Shown here piece after piece: positions 59,223-64,000 of a stretch of DNA of 64,000 nucleotides. The stretch's first letter is position 1. Each line of letters starts with the position of its first letter. Location of the stretch: contig DAIDKE010000001.1 of NCBI GenBank assembly GCA_027450165.1, positions 196,373 through 260,372 of the forward strand, written 5' to 3'. The notes beneath the pieces are model-generated. The model had not been told where the DNA came from. It did not search any database and saw only the letters and a list, made by a program, of their open reading frames with translations. The stretch comes from Candidatus Saccharimonadota bacterium (GTDB taxonomy: Bacteria; Patescibacteriota; Saccharimonadia; Saccharimonadales; Saccharimonadaceae). Made by a program: the position numbers and the translations under genes.

Positions 59223-61771
59223 CGGATAACTTCAAGCTCGCGCTCTAGTCTTTCGGCTAGAGCTTTTTTGTCGTCCAGTTGCTGGCGACTCTCTTCAACC
59301 AAGTTGGCTGGAGCTTTATTGATATAGTTCTCGTTGTTCAGGCGAGCCTCGAGGTTTTGGATAGCGGCGTGGGTTTCGGCCAAGCGGCCTTCAAGATTGG
59401 TCTCGTGCTGCGACAGCGTCTCTTCGTCGACGTCTAGCCAAGCCTGGCGACCGCTATTAGCAAGGCGCAGACCACGGGCCGTGTCAACCAGACTTACCTG
59501 TTTGAGTTTGGCAAGCTGTTTGATTAGCTCGATGTTGTCTTGAATTAACGAATCATCTTCGTATAGCAGGCCGTAGCGCTCGTTGCCGGGTAGTTCGCTG
59601 GTAACAAAGCGGACCTCTGTAATCAATTGCTGTAGCTGTTCAAACTCGGCGGCAGCAATATCGTTAAAATCGATGGAGCCTGGCCACTGCTCGGTAATCA
59701 GCAGGCTGTTGTGCCAAGGTAAGGTTTGCCAGATGGTCTCGGTTACAAATGGCGCGAATGGATGAGCGATCTTAAGGCTGGTATCGAGCACCCAAGCCAA
59801 AAGCTCCGGGTTGTCCTGATTCTTGCTGGCTTCGACATACCAGTCGGCGACGTCGTCCCAGATAGCGTGATAAACGGCTTCACCGGCCTCGGCAAAACGA
59901 TATTTTTCGACACTCTCACCCACTAGGTTGGCGGCGTCAGTTAATTCGCGCACAATCCAGTGGTCGGCTAGTGTTTTAGCGACCGGCCCGCGATCGGCTT
60001 TGTAGGCCTCGCCGAGCTTGTTTTCGACAAAGCGCGCGATGTTCCAGAGCTTATTGGCAAAGTTGCGCCCAGCAACCACCCGGTTTGAACTAAAGGCTTG
60101 GTTTTGACCGGCCGTACGACTGGCAATAATGCCTAAACGCATGGCGTCGGAACCGTATTCGGCGACGACTTCCATTGGATTGATAACGTTGCCTTTACTT
60201 TTGCTCATTTTTTGGCCATGTTCGTCGAGTACTAGGCCGTGCAGATAAACGTGCTTGAATGGCACCTGATCGGTGGCATAGAGGCCAAGCATGATCATAC
60301 GGGCAATCCACGGATATAAAATATCGTGCCCAGTTTCAAGAACACTGGTCGGGTAATAATGCTTTAAGTCGCCATCGGTTAGGAAGTCGGTGGTGATGAA
60401 TGGCCATTGACCACTTGAGAACCAGGTATCAAAGGTGTCTTCTTCGCGGCGGTACTGCTTGCCGTCAACTTCGATAATTGGCTCGTCGACGCGCTCGTCG
60501 TAAATCCAATCGTCGGGGTCGTTGACGTTCTGAAAGGCTGGAATCGGAATCCCCCACGGGATTTGACGGCTCAAATTCCAGTCTTTGAGATTGTCGTAAT
60601 ACTGGATTAAAGCTTGCTTGCGACTAAGGGGGCTAAAGGTGATTTCGTCGTTTTCAACGGCCTGTTTGGCGCGCTCGGCCAGTGGTCGAACCTTAATGAA
60701 CCATTGGTCCTTGATCAGCGGCTGAATTGGCAAACCTGATTTGTAATCATAACCAACGGTGTGCTCGATTTCTTCTTCGCCGCGCAGTAAATCTTGGGCC
60801 TCAAGGGCAGCGAGAACGCGTTTGCGAGCTACCTCTGGCTCGAGTCCCATAAACTGCGATGGTACGTTGATCATCGTGCCGTTGAAGTCGATCACCTGCA
60901 GGCGATCAAGATCGTGGCGCTGACCAACCTCAAAGTCGTTAGGATCGTGAGCTGGCGTAATCTTGACGGCGCCAGTACCGAAATTCATGTCGACGTATTC
61001 GTCGGCAATAATTGGAATCTCACGGTCAGTTAGTGGCAATAAAACACGTGTGCCGACGAGGTGTTTATAGCGCTCATCGTTAGGGTTAACAGCGATAGCC
61101 ATGTCACCAAACATCGTCTCTGGTCGCGTGGTGGCAACGACAATTTCACCGACACGGTCGTAAGTTGGGTAGGCGATTTTCCAGAGTTTGCCCTTCTCTA
61201 CTTTGTGGTTGACCTCGATATCGGCGTAGCTAGTTTGATACTTGGTGCTGTAGTTAACAATACGCTCACCTCTGTAAATAAGGCCGTCATCCCAAAGTTT
61301 TTTAAAGGTTCCGTAAACGGTTTTAATCACCTTTTCGTCAAGTGTGAAGACCAAATCTTTCCATGAAGCACTGACACCCAGGGCGCGCAGCTGCAGTTCC
61401 ATGTTACCGCGCTGTTTTTCAACAAAGTTCCAGACCTGGCTGTAAAGTTGTTCACGTGAAAAATCGAATCTGCTACGGCCCTCTTTTTGGAGTTCCCTTT
61501 CGTAGACAACCCAAGTCTCAAAACCGGCATGATCGGCGCCCGGAATGTAAATCGTGTCCCGGCCCTTCATGCGGTTGTAGCGAATCATAATATCTTCGAG
61601 CGCCACCGTTAGGGCGTGACCAATGTGCAGATTACCGTTGGCGTTTGGCGGCGGCATAATAATGCTAAAGGGTTCGCCCTTGCCGGTTGGATTAAAGGCG
61701 CCGCTCTGTTCCCACATGGCGTAAATATTCGGTTCGTATTGATTCGGATCGTAGGTCTTAGCTAGTTTCAT
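59219..61771 (-). CDS. valS: Valyl-tRNA synthetase
   Basis: Charges tRNA-Val. 850 aa from the ATG 61771: class I motifs IMPPPNANGNLHIGHALT (HIGH at about residue 50) and DEHGQKMSKSKGNVINPMEV (KMSKS near 522), the editing domain with ATTRPETMFGDMAIAVNP, and a C-terminal coiled coil (LEGRLAETHAAIQNLEARL) as in bacterial ValRS. A longer reading from 61843 is less likely, because a TATAAA box (61793-61798) and a CACGTG palindrome lie between. No T-box leader is seen. Confidence 0.97.
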   Translation of the reverse strand: MKLAKTYDPNQYEPNIYAMWEQSGAFNPTGKGEPFSIIMPPPNANGNLHIGHALTVALEDIMIRYNRMKGRDTIYIPGADHAGFETWVVYERELQKEGRSRFDFSREQLYSQVWNFVEKQRGNMELQLRALGVSASWKDLVFTLDEKVIKTVYGTFKKLWDDGLIYRGERIVNYSTKYQTSYADIEVNHKVEKGKLWKIAYPTYDRVGEIVVATTRPETMFGDMAIAVNPNDERYKHLVGTRVLLPLTDREIPIIADEYVDMNFGTGAVKITPAHDPNDFEVGQRHDLDRLQVIDFNGTMINVPSQFMGLEPEVARKRVLAALEAQDLLRGEEEIEHTVGYDYKSGLPIQPLIKDQWFIKVRPLAERAKQAVENDEITFSPLSRKQALIQYYDNLKDWNLSRQIPWGIPIPAFQNVNDPDDWIYDERVDEPIIEVDGKQYRREEDTFDTWFSSGQWPFITTDFLTDGDLKHYYPTSVLETGHDILYPWIARMIMLGLYATDQVPFKHVYLHGLVLDEHGQKMSKSKGNVINPMEVVAEYGSDAMRLGIIASRTAGQNQAFSSNRVVAGRNFANKLWNIARFVENKLGEAYKADRGPVAKTLADHWIVRELTDAANLVGESVEKYRFAEAGEAVYHAIWDDVADWYVEASKNQDNPELLAWVLDTSLKIAHPFAPFVTETIWQTLPWHNSLLITEQWPGSIDFNDIAAAEFEQLQQLITEVRFVTSELPGNERYGLLYEDDSLIQDNIELIKQLAKLKQVSLVDTARGLRLANSGRQAWLDVDEETLSQHETNLEGRLAETHAAIQNLEARLNNENYINKAPANLVEESRQQLDDKKALAERLERELEVIR

Positions 61772-61778
61772 CTTTGAT

Positions 61779-61798
61779 TTTTCACGTGAAAATTTATA
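61779..61798 (-). promoter_or_regulatory. Palindrome and -10-like box before valS
   Basis: TTTTCACGTGAAAA (61779-61792), a perfect 14-bp palindrome, lies directly after a TATAAA (61793-61798) on the minus strand, 7 nt before the start codon. It could bind a repressor at the transcription start. TTCACGTGAA recurs inside the gene at 61451-61460. Confidence 0.4.
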
Positions 61799-61887
61799 GT
61801 AATGCTCTTGTTTAGCACCTCTGTTAACATTGTAGCACGGCATTTAAATATTGCGAAACAGGGGGACTGATGCAGTTAGCCGGCCAA

Positions 61888-61896
61888 TGCTATAAT
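61888..61896 (+). promoter_or_regulatory. Extended -10 promoter of the FemA/B-like gene
   Basis: TGC-TATAAT with exactly 6 nt to the ATG at 61903. Confidence 0.6.
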
Positions 61897-61902
61897 GGGG
61901 CT

Positions 61903-62886
61903 ATGGTAGAGATTCACAAGGTCAGCGACAAAGAGCAGTGGGACGACTATGCATTAGAAAATGGCGCTCATCCGTTACAGCTGTGGGGATGGGGGCAGTT
62001 GAAGTCGCAGCACGGCTGGATGGTCGACCGGGTGTTTATCTATGACGAAGAAAATTTGGTTGGGGCTGCTCAGCTGTTAATTCGTCGCTTGCCGCAACCG
62101 CTTAAGGCATTTGCCTATGTGCCGCGGGGGCCGATCATGGGCGAGGGCTGGCAGCCGGCTTATCTTGATGAATTGGCGGCCTATGTAAAGCGACACTTCA
62201 AGGCCGTGGCGGTATCGGTTGAACCGGACAGTGAAGAATTTGAGATACCAAAGGGTTGGGTCGAGAGTCGTAATCGAATTTTGCCAGCTCGTACGGTTCT
62301 ACTAGATCTGACTCAGAACGACAGCCAGCTGTTGGCCGATATGGCCAAGAAGACTCGTCAGTATATCCGTAAATCTTCGGCCGATGGGGTGGTGATTCGT
62401 TCGGTTAAAACTAGGGAAGAGCTGGACCGCTGCTTAGATATTTACCGTGAAACAGCTGGTCGGGCGCAGTTTGCGCTGCATGACGAGCAGTATTACATTG
62501 ACGTTTTTAACTCTTTGCAGGATCATTCACCAATTTTTGCGGCATATCATGACAACGAGCCGGTGGCCTTTTTGTGGCTGGCGATCAGCGAGCGAACAGC
62601 TTACGAGCTGTACGGCGGTATGAGCGAGCTAGGTTCTGATCTGCGCGCCAATTACGCCCTGAAGTGGTACGCCATTCGCAAGATGAAAGAGTGGGGGCTG
62701 GAGCGCTACGACTTTGGTGGTTTGATTAACGACGGCATTAACACCTTTAAATTGAGTTGGGCGGTGGGTGATACAAATTTGGCGGGAACGTTTGATAAGC
62801 CGCTATCAAGTTTTTATTCGCTGTGGAGCAGGGGACTGCCGGGCGCCAAAAAATTCATGCAGCGTTTGCGGTCGCTTTTTAAGTAA
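61903..62886 (+). CDS. FemA/FemB-like aminoacyltransferase (peptidoglycan bridge)
   Basis: A 327-aa protein of two GNAT-like domains: LENGAHPLQLWGWGQLKSQH at the start, KTRQYIRKSSADGVVIRSV before the second domain, ERTAYELYGGMSELGSDLRA, and KEWGLERYDFGGLI towards the end. The pattern fits the FemABX family, which attaches amino acids from aminoacyl-tRNA to the stem peptide. The start at 61903 is preferred over 61870 because of the TATAAT between them. In a small wall-bearing organism it would set the crosslink chemistry. Confidence 0.88.
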   Translation: MVEIHKVSDKEQWDDYALENGAHPLQLWGWGQLKSQHGWMVDRVFIYDEENLVGAAQLLIRRLPQPLKAFAYVPRGPIMGEGWQPAYLDELAAYVKRHFKAVAVSVEPDSEEFEIPKGWVESRNRILPARTVLLDLTQNDSQLLADMAKKTRQYIRKSSADGVVIRSVKTREELDRCLDIYRETAGRAQFALHDEQYYIDVFNSLQDHSPIFAAYHDNEPVAFLWLAISERTAYELYGGMSELGSDLRANYALKWYAIRKMKEWGLERYDFGGLINDGINTFKLSWAVGDTNLAGTFDKPLSSFYSLWSRGLPGAKKFMQRLRSLFK

Positions 62887-62894
62887 TTCTTTCA

Positions 62895-63035
62895 TCCTGG
62901 CCGGCGTAACTTCTCTCCAAGGGTACGCTTTTTGATATGACTTCCACAGGAAGTCGATATCAAGCGCTCGGCTGAAATCCGTGGGTACAGCCACGGATTT
63001 CACAGCCCCTTGTCGAAAAGTTACGCCAGCCAGGA
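62895..63035. ncRNA. Structured element, unit 1 of a tandem pair (candidate novel RNA)
   Basis: P1: 62895-62912 pairs with 63018-63035 (17 of 18 bp; only C62902 and A63028 mismatched). P2: CAAGGG (62918-62923) with CCCTTG (63007-63012). Inside are two hairpins: P3, TTGATATGACTTCC with the matching arm to 62963 (one bulged G, ACA loop), and P4, TGAAATCCGTGG (62973-62984) with CCACGGATTTCA (62991-63002), loop of 6. No gene-like frame exceeds about 65 aa here. Strand cannot be decided by folding alone. It does not look like RNase P RNA, tmRNA or SRP RNA. Confidence 0.6.
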
Positions 63036-63165
63036 CCCAAGCTTACCCAAGCAAGGGATTGTAAAATCGGTTGTTATAACCGATTTTAGCCAAACGCTTA
63101 AATAGACCTCCGATGGAGGTCTATTTAAAAAGTGTGCCCTTGCGCGGGTGAGCTTGGGTCCTGGC
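63029..63165. ncRNA. Structured element, unit 2 of a tandem pair (candidate novel RNA)
   Basis: P1: 63029-63048 pairs with 63146-63165, 20 bp including one G-U. P2: GCAAGGG (63051-63057) with CCCTTGC (63137-63143). P3: TAAAATCGGTT (63062-63072) with AACCGATTTTA (63078-63088), loop GTTAT. P4: TTAAATAGACCTCC (63098-63111) with GGAGGTCTATTTAA (63115-63128), loop GAT. Same plan and same P2 core as unit 1, with different helix sequences. Bases 63029-63035 are shared by both P1 helices. Confidence 0.6.
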
Positions 63166-63171
63166 GGTAAT

Positions 63172-64000
63172 CTATTTTGCCCAAGCAGTCTTAGTCATCG
63201 ATAAACTAGGGATAACTTCGACATCAAAGGGACTAGTTGGCTGCATTTTCTGAGCGTAGTAATAACCGAGTGTCGCGATCATGGCGGCGTTGTCGGTGCA
63301 GAGTGACATTGGGGCGTACTCGATTTTAATTGGTAAACGAGCTGATAGCTGACGGCGTAATTCGGCGCTAGCAGCCACACCGCCGGCGATCACAACCGAT
63401 GCTGGCGCGTAATCTTGAAAGGCTTTTTCGGCTTTATCTACCAGAGTCTCAACCGCAATATTCTGAAAACTGGCCGCGAAATCGGCCCGCTGGGCGTCAT
63501 TTAAACGGCCTGCTAGCTCGTGTGATGGAAAGTCTGTGTCGACGCCTACTTCAGCCTGAACGGCCCGCAGAACGGCCGTCTTGAGGCCAGAGAAGCTAAA
63601 ATCATAAGCACCTTGCATGTGGGCTTTTGGTAAATGATAGGCTTTAGGGTTGCCGTTTTCGGCGGCTTTAGCGATTGATGGTCCGCCCGGATAACTCAAG
63701 CCAAGGATCTTAGCAACCTTGTCGAAGGCTTCGCCGACGGCGTCATCTTGGGTCTGACCAAGTAACTCAAAGTTACCGTGATCGTGAAATAGAACAAGTT
63801 GTGAGTGACCGCCGCTGACAATTAAAGCGAGCATTGGAAATTTAGGCTGTTCGGATGGCAGTTGTAGGCTTAAACCATTGCGCTGCTCGGTAATAAAGTT
63901 GGCGTAAACGTGTCCTTCGACGTGATGAACAGGGTAGAGCGGCTTGTTTTTGGTCAAAGCCAGAGTGCGGGCGGCCAGCGTGCCAACCAGCAGGGAACCG
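63172..64000 (-). CDS. tsaD: tRNA N6-threonylcarbamoyladenosine transferase TsaD, N-terminus beyond window
   Basis: Makes t6A37 in tRNAs reading ANN codons with TsaB/TsaE. The frame is open to the window edge, so the start lies outside; the visible part begins GSLLVGTLAARTLALTKN. The metal-binding VHHVEGHVYANF, ALIVSGGHSQLVLF, DDAVGEAFDKVAKILGLSYPG and VVIAGGVAASAELRRQL (all TsaD motifs) are present. The C-terminal end is normal. It converges on the FemA/B-like gene with the structured element between. Confidence 0.95.
   Translation of the reverse strand, partial: GSLLVGTLAARTLALTKNKPLYPVHHVEGHVYANFITEQRNGLSLQLPSEQPKFPMLALIVSGGHSQLVLFHDHGNFELLGQTQDDAVGEAFDKVAKILGLSYPGGPSIAKAAENGNPKAYHLPKAHMQGAYDFSFSGLKTAVLRAVQAEVGVDTDFPSHELAGRLNDAQRADFAASFQNIAVETLVDKAEKAFQDYAPASVVIAGGVAASAELRRQLSARLPIKIEYAPMSLCTDNAAMIATLGYYYAQKMQPTSPFDVEVIPSLSMTKTAWAK

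Noticed and set aside
62806-63003. 65-aa minus-strand frame over structured unit 1
   Set aside because: It overlaps the FemA/B-like gene end, and the DNA is explained by strong inverted repeats; no ribosome site or family match.
62895-63165. Integron attC site or RNase P RNA as explanation for the tandem structured units
   Set aside because: No core sites of the RYYYAAC/GTRRRY form in the correct places, no integrase nearby, and none of the conserved RNase P RNA core sequences was found by eye.
62895-63165. CRISPR array
   Set aside because: Only two non-identical units with internal hairpins, with no regular direct repeats or spacers, and no cas genes anywhere in the window.

Overview
The window looks like a chromosomal segment of a Patescibacteria (CPR) genome, most likely a Candidatus Saccharibacteria (TM7). 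The evidence is indirect: a compact genome with overlapping TAATG/ATGA gene junctions, a standard code with TGA used as a stop (which argues against SR1/Gracilibacteria), many genes whose -10 box sits 6-7 nt before the ATG (leaderless-type starts), a FemA/B-like peptidoglycan bridge enzyme, and a reduced type IV secretion locus with a PrgI-like protein, a VirB4 ATPase, a giant VirB6-like protein and six small pilins. No 16S gene is present, so the assignment is inference.

Region 1 (1-30280) is a surface-glycan locus. It starts with a partial membrane-anchored flavin reductase, tRNA-Asn, a LexA-like DNA-binding protein without a protease domain, and an O-antigen ligase/polymerase-like protein. 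A long plus-strand run then encodes a polyprenyl-phosphate sugar transferase, glycosyltransferases, membrane transferases, UDP-sugar dehydrogenase (ugd) and a dTDP-rhamnose set (rmlB, an rmlC-rmlD fusion, rmlA). A more AT-rich part (about 16.4-28.2 kb) holds GT2/DUF2304/GtrA/DUF2142 membrane genes, a 918-aa secreted lysozyme-like repeat protein, and an ABC export operon (permease, ATPase with Wzt-like tail, methyltransferase, 1025-aa two-domain glycosyltransferase). Together these suggest synthesis and export of a rhamnose-containing surface polysaccharide.

Region 2 (30281-37295) is the replication origin neighbourhood: a Bro-N/DinD-like gene, then jag, yidC, rnpA, rpmH on the minus strand and dnaA, dnaN, recF on the plus strand. 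DnaA boxes lie on both sides of dnaA, giving a bipartite oriC.

Region 3 (37292-52483, with an outlying pilin at 55586) is the type IV secretion/pilus locus: a minus-strand operon-like run of nine genes and a plus-strand run of five pilin-like genes. No relaxase, VirD4 or VirB11 is seen here.

Region 4 (52549-64000) is a mosaic of housekeeping and accessory genes: Hsp20, ComF-like, a LAGLIDADG endonuclease whose stop codon lies inside tRNA-Ser(TGA), tRNA-Ser(GCT), tRNA-Arg(GCG), tRNA-Ser(CGA), three GC-rich orphan genes next to these tRNAs, HIT, rlmH, valS, a FemA/B-like protein, and partial tsaD. Between the convergent FemA/B and tsaD genes lie two tandem, non-identical but architecturally matching structured elements (62895-63165). 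These are the best candidate for something undescribed.

No intergenic stretch exceeds 300 bases. The longest are the two oriC halves and the structured element. No CRISPR array, insertion sequence or rRNA gene was seen.
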